Notes: generated from the sequence alone by a model not told the origin. Numbered from the stretch's first letter, positions 25,040-37,647 are shown. The stretch is DNA of 64,000 nucleotides from Pogona vitticeps (GCF_051106095.1 NC_135795.1:1281501-1345500); one strand, 5' to 3'. Program-made: numbers and translations.

Positions 25040-25245
25040 ATGAATGGTTGCGCTCTGTTGTTTTAAATGTGTTTTAGTCTTGATTCTATTTTGAATGTAC
25101 TACTTGCTTATTTACTTTTTTAAAAAATATTTGTATACCTTCTGTTTTTAGCTTCTACATATTATCTTTTTAATGATGTAAGCCACCTTGGCTTCTTTTT
25201 AAGAAGGAAGGCAGGATTAAAATATTTTAAACAAACCGGCAAACA
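25040..25245 (+). mobile_element. LINE 3' tail, opposite orientation
   Basis: Contains GATGTAAGCCACCTTGGCTT and AAGGAAGGCAGGATTAAAAT, the standard end of this tail family. Confidence 0.58.
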
Positions 25246-27677
25246 AATGGGAGAATCTTCATCGATCGAGAGCTGGTTCCTGATGAATAGCATACATGCC
25301 AGAGAAGTAACAAGAGGGGCCCAAATTTATGGAGAGGAAGGAGTTCAAATCTTACTCCAGAGAAGCCCTGCTAGTTGAGATTCATCTGGCTTTCATAAAT
25401 GGCACTGAATGGGCACAGGCTTGCTTGGGGATTCTGGGACTGACAATTAAAACAAAAAGCAAAGCCTAATGTATTAAAGCCCGCAACTTCCGAGTGCAAA
25501 GAAACTTAATTTGTGCAAGGACGTGTGTGCTTTTGTGTGTGCGTGTGAGAGAGAAGAGATGGAAATTCACAGAGGTTGGTCTGGATCCAGTTCTGCACAG
25601 AGAATGCTTGTAAATATTACTGTGTCTTCTCTCGCAGCCGAGGCCAACATCCTGGGAGGGATGCTCAGCGAACATCTGTCGCCCAGATGCTGCTCTCCCT
25701 GACAGGCTTCTTTCATTCCCAACAGCATCCTGATGTTGCCCGGAAGGCTTTCCTTGTGGCGAAGGGATCATCTTGCTTGGCAAAGATGGATCAGATCCCA
25801 GATGTGGGCTAGATTACTGTAGCACCTGCTGCCTGGGACAGCCCTTGAAGGCTGGAGACATGGAGTGCACATCTCTAGGTCTTGGTGAGAATCCCAACAA
25901 CATTTCTCCCTCTCGGCAAAGCGGGTTGGGGGTGATGGGTATTGTAGTCCATGCTCTAGCCTTCATTGCTTTATGGGAAGTCTGTATTATTATCCCCTTC
26001 CAGAGTTTGGAAACACTATTGTCTGGGATCTGTAGTCCCAAAAAGGAACTTCTCAGCACTTTGGAGATTCCTTACAAGCAGCATGGATTTTTCTAGTCAA
26101 ACTCCAGTCTGCAGATCTACCTTTGTGAGCTATTAAAGGTGATCGTGCCCTTAGCTAGACAGACCAAAGACACCAATCCGTCAATTAATTCATTTTTAAA
26201 GAAGTATGTTGGGTGTGTCGTGCACATGCATCTTTGATACGCATTAATTTATTAATCATACGGCTACAAGGACCATCTTGCAGAAAATCCAAGGAGTTTA
26301 TCATTTCCCTTATTAAACTCTGGTTTCCTTAAACAACCTAGTTTTTTTTTAACTGAAAGGGCAGGAACGTTTTCTGCAGAACGCTCCAAGAATTAAGAGA
26401 AGGTATGGGTGGAAAAACTGGAGCAAGGCCAGGCGAGTAAAGCACCACTTTCCTATCAAGGAGGACTCTTAAGCATCAGGAGGAGACAAGCTGTACTCCT
26501 TAAGACCTCGCAGTAAAATGTACCTGTTCCTCTTAAAAGATCCCACTCTCCACCCTTCACCTCAACATTGCCTTCTCTTGCTGTTTCATTGCCTGCCCAC
26601 AGCCTCTGTATTTGGAGATTTGCCTGGCTAGCTGCCACAAAATGTTGCAGCACATCCTACACCCTATGCTTGGTGCATATCAAGGTTCTTACAATCAAGC
26701 CTTGCCTGCTTTCAGGATCCTCCACTATCCCGTTCACCCCACTCTTCACTCCCTTTTTAAATTTTCAAATATCAAAAAACATTCTTTGGTTACTAAGCCC
26801 AATCCGTTTTCATTCCGTGGTGTCTCTTTTTTGTGTGTGTGCAAGAGTGTCTCTCTCACATTCTTGTCTCCTCCAAACCTTGAGTTATCTCCTGGGCAGA
26901 ACAGATACCTCCCTCTTTGACTCCACTCCTGCCGACACCAGTTACTGCTGGAGGGAAAAGCAGTCTCTTCTCACCGAACTCGGTTAGACAAGAAGCCACC
27001 TCGTTCCGATGATTAAATTTTGTTTTTTTTTTAAATTCACACAGCATCCCATGCCGGGTGGGGGGGGGGGAGAGTAACATTAGACTGCAAATAACCCATT
27101 GTTGCCATCAGAAATAATAATGACTATAATTTATTCTTAGTTCCTCTCATTCCCAAGATGAGAGCGCAAAGTTAAAAAAAAAACAACAACACAGAGAGAT
27201 AAAGACACAGAGAACCTGCCGCCCTCTCCCCCCAACAGTGTGAGGGGGGAAAGAAAAGAAATCAAAGGACTTCCCCCGGGGGTCCCCATTCCTGGAGCAC
27301 CGTACGAAGAAGGCGCCCTTGTGAAAGGAGGGGTCTCGCACTCAGCGCCCTTCCTGGGGAGGCACCAGTGGTGAAGAGGCATGGTTCCGAAGAGGTGGGC
27401 AAGTCACGCTCAATTTCTTCCACTCTCAGGGCCTGGAATCGGTTCCCGCGTCCGTCCGACAACCTTCGTTTGGCAGGACGCCTCCCTTCGTCCGAGTTCA
27501 GATCGCCAGCTCAGCAATGCTGAAAAGAGAAAACAGGGCCATTTTGGTTTTTAACCGTCCATTCTTTGCACTTTTTTCTATGTGTTCTTTGGGCTCGCTT
27601 TTCCCCCATCAGTGAAACCAGTTATTGACCCCTAAATGTATAAGAACCACAAAGCCTTCGACTCAAAATAACAGCAA

Positions 27678-28168
27678 TACAAGTAGGATCCTCTTATCTG
27701 CCGGATTGGGATCCACGGATTCGCTTATCCATGGTCTAAAAAGATTAAAAGAAAAATTCCAAGAAATACACCGTATTTTTCTATGTATAAGACTATACTT
27801 TTGTCTAAAAATTGACGGTCATCTTCTACACAGAAGTAAGCTGAGGAGAGAACAAAAACAAGTGGAGGGGAAAGCAGGGATCAAAGCGATCCTGCAGTGC
27901 TTTTATCCCTTTCCCTCTGCACTTGCTAAGCCCCATTTAAGAGTTCTTAATTTTGGATTAGAAAAGTGGGGGCGTCTTATACACTGAAAAATACAGGTAA
28001 ATTTCTAAAGATGAAGTTACCAGAACTGGCCACTAGAAGGAGTCAGAGACCACACTATGCAGAGCATTCGTTATCAAAAGTGTTCACTATTATCCATGTT
28101 TTTCAGCATCCATAGGGGGATTGGAACCGATCCCCTGCAGATATTGGGTGTATTTTTTTCCTACTGTA
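27678..28168. mobile_element. MITE family B, copy 1, split by another transposon
   Basis: Ends TACAAGTAGGATCC and CCTACTGTAA. The inner sequence CCATGGTCTAAAAAGATTAA and TGAAGTTACCAGAACTGGCC matches the other family-B copies. It is interrupted at 27769-27997 by a different element. Confidence 0.78.
27769..27997. mobile_element. MITE family C nested inside the family-B element
   Basis: About 229 bp with inverted ends CACCGTATTTTTCTATGTAT and, at the right, ACACTGAAAAATACAGG. It is bounded by TA on both sides. Removing it restores the family-B sequence seen at 29019-29222. Confidence 0.75.
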
Positions 28169-29018
28169 ACCTGAAAACTGCAAAACTGGAAGAGGGACCC
28201 TCTGGATCAGGGAGTCCAGCCCCTGTCAAGGAGACCCCGAACTTCCAACCTCTGGTTCTGCAGCCAGATGCATAAAACCACTGAGCGATCCTATGTCATC
28301 TTACTTTTCACGCACTCTTCCTTTGTATCTTTCCTGGTGTCTCAAAACTGTGTCTTCACCCTTGCCAGCCAATGAGGTCGAACACACATTGCAACCACAC
28401 CCAGGACAGACACTGGGTGTCATCCAAGGAGGGGGGGGCAGCGGCTTTGCTTGGCAGAAGCCTGAGGTCTCTTTTAACAGTTCCTGTAGAGACAGGACAG
28501 GTCCCAGGACTACATCTCCCACTAGCTCTAATCCATATAGCTCGTGGTGAGGAATGATGGGCATTGTGGTCAAACGCCACGTGGAAAGATCTTCTGCCCA
28601 AAATTGGAAGTGGATTTTTTTTAGCCCTCTTGGGCTGCTTTGTTCACCTTTCTCCCTCTCCCAGATTCTCAGAAATGCCAGCTGCCCCGCTTCCCCGAAC
28701 AGGCGGTTTTCTAGAGACCGAATCCTTCCTAAACATGCTCTATACAGGACGCTTGTCTGCCGCAGAATTCGGTGGAACTCTAAAGCTTGCTTGCTTGCTT
28801 GAAGCAATTTCACCTCTTCGGTCTTATCCTGGCATTTGGACCACCGCCACACTCTCTAGTAGTGTTTTATGACTAGTTTTAAGTCCTCAGCCTGCTGTTT
28901 AATTTGGTTCTGACAAACCCATTGCCCAAGTATGGATTCTGTGTTTTTTTAATCATTTCTATCCACCACTACCCATCAAAAACAAAATCAACGTTGCTGC
29001 TGCAGTGATGTTTTTGAT

Positions 29019-29222
29019 TACAGTAGGATCCCAGATCCATGGGGGTTCGATTCCAAGGACCCGCGGGGTGGATGCTGGAAAACCTGGATTACAGCAAACA
29101 CTATACACATAGCATGGTCCCATCTAGCGGCCTGTTCTGGTAACATCATCTTTTAAAATATACATTTCTAGAACTTCTCTTTTAATATTTTTAGACCGTG
29201 GATGATGGGATCCACGACTGTA
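29019..29222. mobile_element. MITE family B, copy 2
   Basis: 204 bp, TACAGTAGGATCCC at the left and GGATCCACGACTGTA at the right. Internal marker TCTAGCGGCCTGTTCTGGTA. Confidence 0.8.
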
Positions 29223-29309
29223 TTTCGCTGCCCACAAGTTCGCTATTCTCTTTCTCTGGCAGGGCAGAAAGAGAGTAAGAAAGAAGGCTACCAGCAAGAC
29301 ACACAACCC

Positions 29310-29311
29310 AC

Positions 29312-29341
<30 letters not shown>
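29310..29341. repeat. CA microsatellite
   Basis: About 15 pure CA units, 350 bp downstream of the NPW coding end. Confidence 0.92.
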
Positions 29342-29342
<1 letters not shown>

Positions 29343-29639
29343 CCCCTCCCAAAGACGGCTCCCCTCTTCCAAATGCCGGAAGGGCACCAGCTTGAGAAGG
29401 CTCTCTCTCTTGGACCCAGAGCATCATCCACCGCCAGGAAAAGCCACATTTTTGCTTTTAAAGATAAGGAACTGGCCAGGGTGGCCGGCGACTGCAGATC
29501 CGCCGGGTGGAGCCTCTGTGCCAGGCTTTGGGGTTCATCCTCTTCCCACCCAGAAGCATGGGCTGAGGGATGGGCGCAGGAACCCACCCTCTCTTGGCTA
29601 GGCAGTAGCCCGTCCGGTCAAGCGGCTAGTCTGCTTGAA

Positions 29640-30680
29640 GGAAGGCGAGGCGAGGCTTCCGAAGAGCGGCTACTTACGGTGCGCACTTTTACCTGGCCGC
29701 CGCCGCCGCCGGCTCGTCCTCCTCCGCTTGCTGGGGCCACCGTCCCCTCCCCACCGTCCTTTCCAGACCCTCCGGGGCCAGGGGGGCGCCGCGCCCGGGG
29801 GTCTCGCCGCCGCCGCGGCACCTCGGGGGGCAGAGGGCTGCCGCCCAGGGGTCTTTCCTGGGGGGCCCGGGGGCGGGCGCCGGCCAGGCGCTCCCGCGGC
29901 TTCTGCTGCCGTCGGTGGGGCGGCGGTCGGGGTCCCTCTTGGCCCGGCGGGGCCCCCCGAGGGCGACCCCTAAGCGGCGCTGCGGCAGAGCCTCCCAAGC
30001 GGGCCAGGCGGCGGCGGGGGCGGCTCTCTCGCGGGGCAGCGGCCGACCCGGCCACCAGGGGGGGTCCGAGCGCCCGCCTCGGGCGTCGCCGTCGAGCTGG
30101 CGGCGCCACAGGTAAGGGGAGCGGCGGACGCCCATCAGGAGCCCCGAGGCGCGCCCCACCGTGTGGTACCGGGGGCTGGCCACGTGCTTGTACCAGGCGC
30201 CGGCCGGGGGGGCGCCGGCCAGCAGGGCCAAGAGACCCACCAGCGTCACGGCTGGCCAAGAGCCCCCCGCGCTCCGTCTTAGCGCCATGCCGGCAGGCAG
30301 CGGTAGCACCGGGCGAGCGCGTCCTTCTCCGACGGCCGGCTCGCTTGGCTGGCTGGCTGGGCAGGATCCGGAGGATCGAGCCGAGCGGCCGTCGGGGCTG
30401 TGCGAGCAGCGTCCGGCGGGGGGGGGGCGCCTCCTTGGCTCCAAGGCGCGGCTCTCGGACGCGCAAGAGATGCTCCGCGTGGCGGATCGCTCGCTCCGTC
30501 TGTCTCTGCGCCTCCCTGGGCTGCCCCGACGGGGCTATAAACCCAAGCGAGGGGAGGGGCCCCCTCCCCCTCCCCTCGTGGCTCCACCCCCCTCTCCGCG
30601 AGGGGGAGGACAAGATCAGGAGCCCACGCGCGCACCCGAGAAGGAGCGCCCCCCTCCCTGCCCAGCCCTCCAGAGGTAGA
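29640..30680 (-). promoter_or_regulatory. NPW: CpG island covering NPW
   Basis: The block is GC- and CpG-dense and spans the NPW coding exon and about 390 bp upstream. GGGGAGGGG-type boxes lie at 30550-30600. The TATAAA at about 30535 reads on the plus strand, the wrong one for NPW, so I do not call it a TATA box. Confidence 0.75.
29689..30288 (-). CDS. NPW: Neuropeptide W precursor (NPW)
   Basis: This gene encodes the secreted ligand of the GPCRs NPBWR1 and NPBWR2, which act in feeding, stress and pain circuits. From the ATG at 30288 the protein opens with a hydrophobic signal peptide (residues 1-31, core [12 protein letters not shown], ending PPAGA). It continues directly into [20 protein letters not shown], the near-invariant start of neuropeptide W. 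Residues 32-54 match NPW-23 and residues 32-61 match NPW-30; the peptide is followed by RR for prohormone cleavage, with a further RR at the NPW-23 boundary. The rest is a Pro/Arg/Gly-rich propeptide. The open frame reads to a TAA at 29689 (199 residues). That TAA overlaps a splice donor, AG/GTAAAAGT, so exon 1 may end at 29693 in phase 2 and a short second exon may lie to the left. I could not identify that exon. The C-terminus is therefore uncertain; identity is not. Confidence 0.93.
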   Translation of the reverse strand: MALRRSAGGSWPAVTLVGLLALLAGAPPAGAWYKHVASPRYHTVGRASGLLMGVRRSPYLWRRQLDGDARGGRSDPPWWPGRPLPRERAAPAAAWPAWEALPQRRLGVALGGPRRAKRDPDRRPTDGSRSRGSAWPAPAPGPPRKDPWAAALCPPRCRGGGETPGRGAPLAPEGLERTVGRGRWPQQAEEDEPAAAAAR

Positions 30681-31049
30681 AACTCAACCCCCCCACCCCA
30701 CCCACCCCCGGCAAGCGCTCCAGCCGTGCCCGACGTTGGAGAGCTGTACCGGTTGGATTCCCGCCTGTCGCCAGCTCCCTCCGGTGGCAAGCCCAAGCGC
30801 CCGGCGTTGGAGAAGGAGGCGAGGATGGTGGTCCTCATCAAGGGACATCATCCTTTTATAGCCTTGGGAGCCCTGGGTAGCCAGGCGAGGCATCATCCCC
30901 CCCCCATCAACCAAGCCTGTATTTCTTTGCTGCTGAACCTGATGGAGGCAATGAGGAAAATAACGGGGTGCAGCTTAAACCCAGTTAGAGGTTGTTTGGT
31001 CCTTCATGCAGGCGACGGTGGAAAAGACAAGGCGTCTGAAGTGTTTTTG

Positions 31050-31175
31050 AGATGGTGTTAGTGACCAATCAGCACCCCGAAGAGCTGGGTTCAAATTCCG
31101 GCTCCACGTGGAAATTCACTGGGGTGTGTGTGAGAGACGGTAGCATCGCCAGTCCTTAAATGTCATACATGCCTT
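31050..31175 (+). mobile_element. tRNA-headed SINE (Sauria-type), partial
   Basis: B-box-like GGGTTCAAATTCCGGCTCC followed by AAATTCACTGGGG and TCCTTAAATGTCATAC, shared with the copy at 32200-32408. Confidence 0.6.
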
Positions 31176-32199
31176 GAAAATGCTATTAGGGACGCTGTAC
31201 GTTGGATGGGATGGGATGATAGGGAAGGGCAACGTTCGAAATGCAGGGGTGCCCGAGGATGCTACAGAAGGCAGCTGACCGAGAAATGTCAAGGCAAATG
31301 AATAAAGGACAAGAAATACAGAGACTCCCAAAATGCAGAGAGCAGCAATAGTTTCATCACATTAAGAAAAAAAACCCAAGTACAGCTTGTTCCAGCTGAT
31401 CTTTCAGGGAAAAGGACCCGGGAAGGAGGTTCAGGAAGGAACTGAGCACCTGAGACTGTTTCAAGATGGACCAGAGTGGGCTTCTTCGGAACTGCTGCAG
31501 CTAAAGACAGAAAAGATGGGATCCTGACGACGTTGGGCCTCTGGTCGGAGCAGAACCATGACGTTTCTCAGGTCCAACGTGAATCTTTGCTGCCGCCAGC
31601 AAATGCGGCTACCTCAATCCGAGAAAAATCTCCCCAGGGGGTGGGGGAGAATCTATTCCATTAATCTTTTATCAATGAGTTCCCCCCCCCCCAAGAAGTG
31701 GGGTGGGTGGGAATTGGCAGCCAGTGAACTTCACCATGGCCCGTGGGTGGGCAGGTGGGGGCGAAGAAGGGTGGAAAATACACGTAGGGAAGCACAATTA
31801 TCCGACATCAAGCGCGCTTGTTTTCCTGCGTGCAAGGCGGGGAGAAAGGAGACGGGTGAGAGGACTCGACCCCAAGCCGAGCTTTGCCTCGAAGGAGTAG
31901 GAAAATGGAATAAATGCCGTGATTCAAGGCAAAATTAGCCTTCCGTTGAGGTCTGTAATGAGATTTTAACTTGGCTGTGCGTAACCCAGAACGCCCTGCT
32001 CCTTCTGTGGAGGCAGGATCCTAGCAGAAGAGCAAACAATCCCATCCCGCCTGCGTTTGCGTCTGCGGGGCCCCCTTTTAGCTTTATGATTTAAACACAG
32101 ACATTTAAAATGGACCTCTGAAAATGCATTTTCCTGGCCAAGGTCTGAGCGGCTGAACCAGCTCCTGCTTGGAGCTGCTTCTCTGAATTCATTTGGGGA

Positions 32200-32408
32200 T
32201 TGCTTTTCAAATGGGGCTATGGGGTTCGTCTTGTGGTGTGTAGGGGAGAGAGCGACAGGCTGGGACTCAGGAGGCCTGGGTTCGAATCCCCTCTCAACCA
32301 TGGGAACTCGCTGGGGGCGCAGAGCTGGGGAAACCACTCCTTAAATGTCTCACTTACCTTGACGTTAGTGTCGCTAGAAGGCCGTTCCGACTGGACGGCA
32401 CGTCACTA
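32200..32408 (+). mobile_element. tRNA-headed SINE (Sauria-type), near complete
   Basis: Head with GGGTTCGAATCCCC (strong B box), body CTCGCTGGGGGCGCAGAGCT, and tail AGAAGGCCGTTCCGACTGGA CGGCACG typical of squamate SINEs. Confidence 0.75.
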
Positions 32409-32775
32409 AGAAGCCTCGACTCAGCCAGTGCTTTGGACAACAATTCCCATCATCCCTTACTCTTAGACCCACATTCTAGACTTACACGGGGGGGGGGGAA
32501 TATTCACCAAGCCTTCTTCCGAGCCCTATTGTGCATGGAGAGCCAGGTGCCAAAGGGTTGATGATTCTGTGCCCTGTCTACTCAAGTCATTTCCACCAAA
32601 ACCTGTTCTGGGGCCGCCACCAGTTGTGACAGACATGCTCACCAAACCATCGGGATTCTGTCTATGGCTGCTCCCACGCCCTGTAGCATGCAGTTCCACA
32701 AGTCCGTTGCATCAGGCAGAAAGGAATACTTTCCTCTCTAGATGAAGTTTTTTTTGCCAGGCCTCTTTCTTGCTG

Positions 32776-33115
32776 TTGTTTTGCACTGTCAAGTCACCCT
32801 CAATGTATCGCGACCCCATGAATGAGCGTTTCTCCAACATGTCCTGTCGTAAACAGCCCTGCTCAGTTCCTGTAAATGCAAACCTATGGCTTCTTTTTAG
32901 GATTTAATCCATCTCCTATTTGTGCTTCCTCTTTTCCTGCTGCCTTCCATTTCGCAGGATGGTCTTTTCCAGAGAATCCTGCCTTCTCAAGACATGCCCA
33001 AAAGCAGAACAGCTTCAGTTTCAACATGTTTGCCTCCAGAGAGAGTTCAGGCTTGGTTTGCTTTAGGATCCACTTGGTCATCTTTCTGGCAATCCAGGGG
33101 ATCCATAAAGTTCTC
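32776..33115 (-). mobile_element. BovB/RTE-like 3' fragment
   Basis: The minus strand weakly encodes an RTE-like end (an LKLFCFW segment followed by a Lys/Arg-rich run). The plus strand carries CGACCCCATGAATGAGCG and CAGCCCTGCTCAGTTCCTG, common in squamate BovB-related repeats. Confidence 0.55.
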
Positions 33116-36100
33116 CTCTGGCGCTGTGTGTCAAACAAATCAGTTCCCCCCCCTTTCATCTCACAGAGAGCTCTTAAATTCTAAAACTCTGATTGAAAAA
33201 CCATTTAAATTTTTTTTACCCTGTTTGTAAATTCATAAAGAAGAGATTTATGCCTTGGTCTGCTGGTTTCTTTGTACTTTTCTTAGTGTGTATATGTCTG
33301 TTCTAAAACCCAGCAGCCTAAATTGGTCCTTTACCAGTCAGTCTGTAACTAAAGAAATTAAAGTCAACCATCAAGTCGAAAAAGGCTTTGTTTTTTTTTC
33401 AGTCTCTCTGCGCTCAGATCTAATTTTCAGTTTTATGTTTGCTGTTTTCAACCCCTCCAGGCTGGAAAGTAGTAAAAGGGCTATTAATCATCCAAAGAGA
33501 AAATCATCCTTAAAATTAAATTGCGACTTTCTCTAACACACCATCCCGTCTGCACTCAGAGGCCTCATGTGCAGGAGGAATGCTTATTTGTGAAATGTTT
33601 CCCTGTCTGTTGGTTTTTTTTTTCCTTCCCCCCCCCCCCACCCCGAGCGCTGATGCTTGATGAGAACCCTGGTCTAATTAGCCCCTTCTTGGCAAATATG
33701 CAGGAGACAATTTGCTGTTGTGATATTATTTCATGTGTGATTAAACAACGGAGGATGACTCAGTTTTTGCTCATGCCGTGACAAAGGGGCACTTCACATC
33801 TTCCATTCATCAGGAAAAGGGAAAACAAGGGAGTGTTACGGATCAAGATGATGGCAAAGCCAGGAGAGAGAGAGAGAGAGAGCACGCTTGTCTGAACAGA
33901 GCCGAGGCTAAGAAGGCCGTTTTAGCTGGGGGCAGGAGCAATCACGCAAGCCCTACAGATACTGGGTACAAATAAGAGAGGAAGCACCTTTTTTAACCCA
34001 TAATGCTGACCATCCTATGCTGCTCAGAGACATCATAAAAGTGGCAGGCATCCCAGCCTGTCCCTGTATTCAGTTTCCACTCCAGCCGCCAACCTGCAAG
34101 TTTTCTTGGCCTCTTCCTGTCCTTTCTGCTAGAGAGGGACACATGCCGCACAGATGGATGGGTGGATCCTGGGCATTGTAGTCACAACTCCGCACGGCTC
34201 TCTTTTCTGGCCCTTTTGGGCCAAGCGCAGAAAGCTGCTGGTGCTGCCACCACCCATTTTGACTCGAATTGCAAGGAATGTGAAACCTTCAAAAAGGTTT
34301 CCATGAAACTGTCGGGCGGTTTTCAAATCAGTTTTGGAGAACGTTTGCACCTTCCTTGCAATCAGCGTTTGGCCATTTTTTGCAGAAAGTGCAGCAATGA
34401 AAAAGGCAGTACCTGTTGCCATTTTAATAAACCTGGGTCTAGAGGTTCTGGAGACGTGGGGGTGGGAAGCAACGACATCCTGCCCATATTATAGGGTGCC
34501 GCTTTGAAGAAAATCTACACCTGGTGACTCCTTCCTGCTCTTCTTATGTTAAAAATGGATCTCACCTTTTCTGATTCTTTACACAAACAAACAAACAAAA
34601 AATCCCACAGGTATAATCAAAAGACACCAAAAAGGCATGGAGCTTTGAAGGACATGAGTGTCTGGAGGGAAAATGCCACCATCAGATCCTCACACAGTGC
34701 CATGACATGAGAATGCAGGTTGGTGCCTGCAAACGCCAGCCAAAAATACATGGCTTTGCTCCTTTGATTCTGCTTCGGATTATATATATTTTTTAAGGAC
34801 CCAGCCTGTCGGGTGCTGTGGGTACCAGAGAGAGCCATGTGTTCAAAAACATGATTTGTACCAAGCAGAGGAAGCTGATACAGAAAACCTTCCAGCTCGA
34901 GAGTTTAATTACATCTACCGCGCAGGAGCCCTCCTGGATCTGAACCGGTTTTCTGAGACCCAGGTGGCAGTGGCGCCCCCCGGACCGGTTTTTACCAGCG
35001 TTGGTGGGCACAGCAGCTGAGATCCGCTCCCGGGCAGGAAAAATCTAGGAGCTGGCAGCTTCCTGCTTCTATTGCGGCCACGCTGTCTCTCTGGAGGGGC
35101 CCCTTTCGAAATGCGTTTTGGGGACAGCAGCTGGCTCAGCCAGCAGTGAGGGTTTTAACTTGCGTTTTGCTGGCTGGAGGAAAGGAGCTTGGCGTGCTTT
35201 CTTTTCTGCCTGTTTTGGGGAGTTGAGAAATGGGACACACACACCCTCCCCAGTTGCTGCTGGACTATGAGTCCCATCCGCCAGAGTCAGCAGGGCCCAA
35301 AGTGAGGGATAATGGGATTTGCAGTCCCCCAGCCATCTCGAGGGCCCCAGCTTCGCCATCCTGGCCCTGCCTCCTTGTTCGCGTCTGGACCCAAAGCAAA
35401 GTGTCGTCTCAGACGCCTGGAAGGGCCCCTGTGACGCCACGTGGCCGAGCACTCTCTCTCTGACAAAGACTGGAAGCGGCTTCGAAGATGTTCAAAGTTT
35501 GTCCGTTCAACTTCGAAGCACGCCTGTCCACCCTCCTGTCGCTTTCCGTCTGCGCCTGCCTCCGCCTCTGTTTGCCTCCTTGGCCGACCGGCGGAAAGGC
35601 AGCCTTTAAATAAAACAAATAATAAACAGATGCATTATTCGTACCAGTCTGTATGTGGCTGCTTTTGCTCTTTTTCCTTCTTGTTGGTTCTTCTTCTTAT
35701 TATTTTTTTTTCAAATGCAAAATAATGAGCACATGGGAAGCTGGTAGCAATGCTCGGAATTTTTTTTGCCAGAAATGACACAGAGGAGGCCTGTCCGGCT
35801 TTGAGTTTGGTACTCAAGAGACAGAAGAGGTGGAGCCCTTGATCTCCCCAAAATAATTCACAGGCGCCGCCGGGACAAGTTTCTCCATTAGCAAGGCGCT
35901 CCTGATATTCATCGGGAGGGTGATCCTCCAGAGTGAGATTCTGAGCGGGCCACGTTAGTGGGTGAGTCTCGGCTCCCTCTCCACGCCCTCGGCCTCCGCC
36001 TCCTCTGGGGCTGTTGAACGCTGAGCAAAGATGACTCTTCCCGCCCAGATGAGACACAAGGACCCCCGAGACCTGGAGTGCGGAGGTGCCGGTGCCGAAT

Positions 36101-37067
36101 TCGAGACCTCCCCCCGCTCCAGGATGACACAAGCCATTGGTGGCACCCTTAATGAACAACCGTTATTCAGCACTTTTTTTGGTCCTCCTGAGTCAGAGCC
36201 TCCCTCTGACACCAACCTTCCTTTGCTGCGCTGGATCGAGGGAAATTCATGAATAATGTATATTTTTAAGGCGAGTGTAACCTTGATTTGTCATTAAAAA
36301 AAAATAATGTATTTCCAGATCTCCTGAATGCGAACGGTTACCAGGCGTACATCCTAGCCTCATTCTTCTTCATAAACCAATTTAAAGCAAATGGCAAGCC
36401 TCAGAGCAAAATGCCTCATCATCCTACTGCTATATATTTCAAGGCAAAAGGGGCTTTTTTGGGGGGGGCGGCGGCTTCTTCCATCATCCTGCATTGGGAA
36501 GTTCTGCAAATCTTCCCAAATTGCCCTGCTAAAAGAATAAAAGATTGTGCTTAATGTCACCTACTTAGTATAAGAAACCGGCTAGCTGCTTTCCTTCAAG
36601 CAGGAGATCCATTAGCACCGAGTTTAAAAGACATAATTTGATTTTAGAAATCAAAAGAAAAAAGTGAGGTGACTCAGTGACAAAGGAGGGGTGTGGGACA
36701 GAACTGCCATCAGAGGGGAAAAACCCTGGAGAAATTCTATATTCTCAGCCCCATTTCAGCTGCATTGCTCCCCCAAACTGAATAAAGGCAAGCGCTTTCA
36801 GGATAGGCTACATGAGCCAGGCCTGCTGGAAAAGGGAGGATGATGGAGTGAGGGAGGCAGGAAAGGGAATAGTATTGTGGGATATTTTATTTCCACCCTG
36901 GAAATGTTTTCCGTATAGGGCTTAGGACTCCCTGTCCTCAAAGGCCACCCATTTAATGCCAGGATAAGAAGCACAAGCTGGAGTTTTTTCCATTTGGTCA
37001 GGACTCTTAGCTGCAGGAAGCATCTCCCTGGGTCACAGGTGGGTTTTTTAGGCCCTGGCTCTCCCCT

Positions 37068-37275
37068 GGATGGCTGGATAGCTCAGTGAGTTGGGTATGG
37101 TGGAGAAAGTTGACTCCCCAACAGACCGGGAAGACAGCCAGTCCGTGTAGCCCTGGGGACAAACGGCGGAGTCGTCCCTGGGCTCCCCTCCCAGAAGAAG
37201 GGAAGGGGAAGCCATTTCTGAGTACTCTTGACTTAGAAGACCCTGAAAAGGGTCACCATAAATTGAAATGATGCA
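37068..37275 (+). mobile_element. tRNA-headed SINE (Sauria-type), near complete
   Basis: Starts GATGGCTGGATAGCTCAGTG (A-box region), has a CAGAAGAAGGGAAGGGGAAG body, and ends AGGGTCACCATAAATTGAAA. The last string is a signature of the Sauria SINE tail. Confidence 0.78.
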
Positions 37276-37647
37276 GTTCTGGCCACTGCTCCAGTGGCTG
37301 CTTCTTTCTCTGGCCAAAAAGAGGAAACAGCGGCTGCAGAAATGGGTCTCCTGACAGCCCTACCCTCTCCTTCAACACCCCCCAAATCCCAATTGTTAAA
37401 AATTAGACGTGGACTTCTGACCACTTCTGTTTTCACTCACCCTCAATCCCTTTAGCAAGGGATTTGGGGGTGGCGGAATATTGGCCCCAAGACCTACACA
37501 GGGCTAACGCTCTGTTTTGCTCCCCTTAAATTCACTGTGTCGTTTGTAGCTGCACACTTCACCCGTTCTAATAGTTTTAATGCTGGGGATGTTTTTAGGT
37601 GCTTGCAAGATCACATGAGGAAAGAGTGCAAAGAAAGTAAGAACACC

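Larger units (their letters stand above)
20261..29688. other. NHERF2-NPW intergenic stretch
   Basis: No coding exon is supported over 9.4 kb. Visible content includes a CR1-like antisense fragment (20715-20880), degenerate tRNA-like or SINE-like tails (about 21590-21910), an unrecognised repeat (23741-23890) with a partner at 52.4 kb, a GTAA/GGAA microsatellite (24869-24998), a LINE tail (25040-25245), a nested pair of DNA transposons (27678-28168), another MITE (29019-29222) and a CA repeat (29310-29341). Confidence 0.7.

Noticed and set aside
30535-30541. TATAAA as the NPW TATA box
   Set aside because: It reads on the plus strand, while NPW is on the minus strand.
29202-31061. 619-codon plus-strand open frame across NPW
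   Set aside because: It runs through a CA microsatellite and the NPW CpG island and encodes low-complexity Arg/Gly/Pro. NPW on the minus strand has an unmistakable peptide.
32270-32295. GGGTTCGAATCCCC as part of a tRNA gene
   Set aside because: The flanks do not fold into acceptor and anticodon arms and the downstream body is the SINE tail; it is a SINE head.
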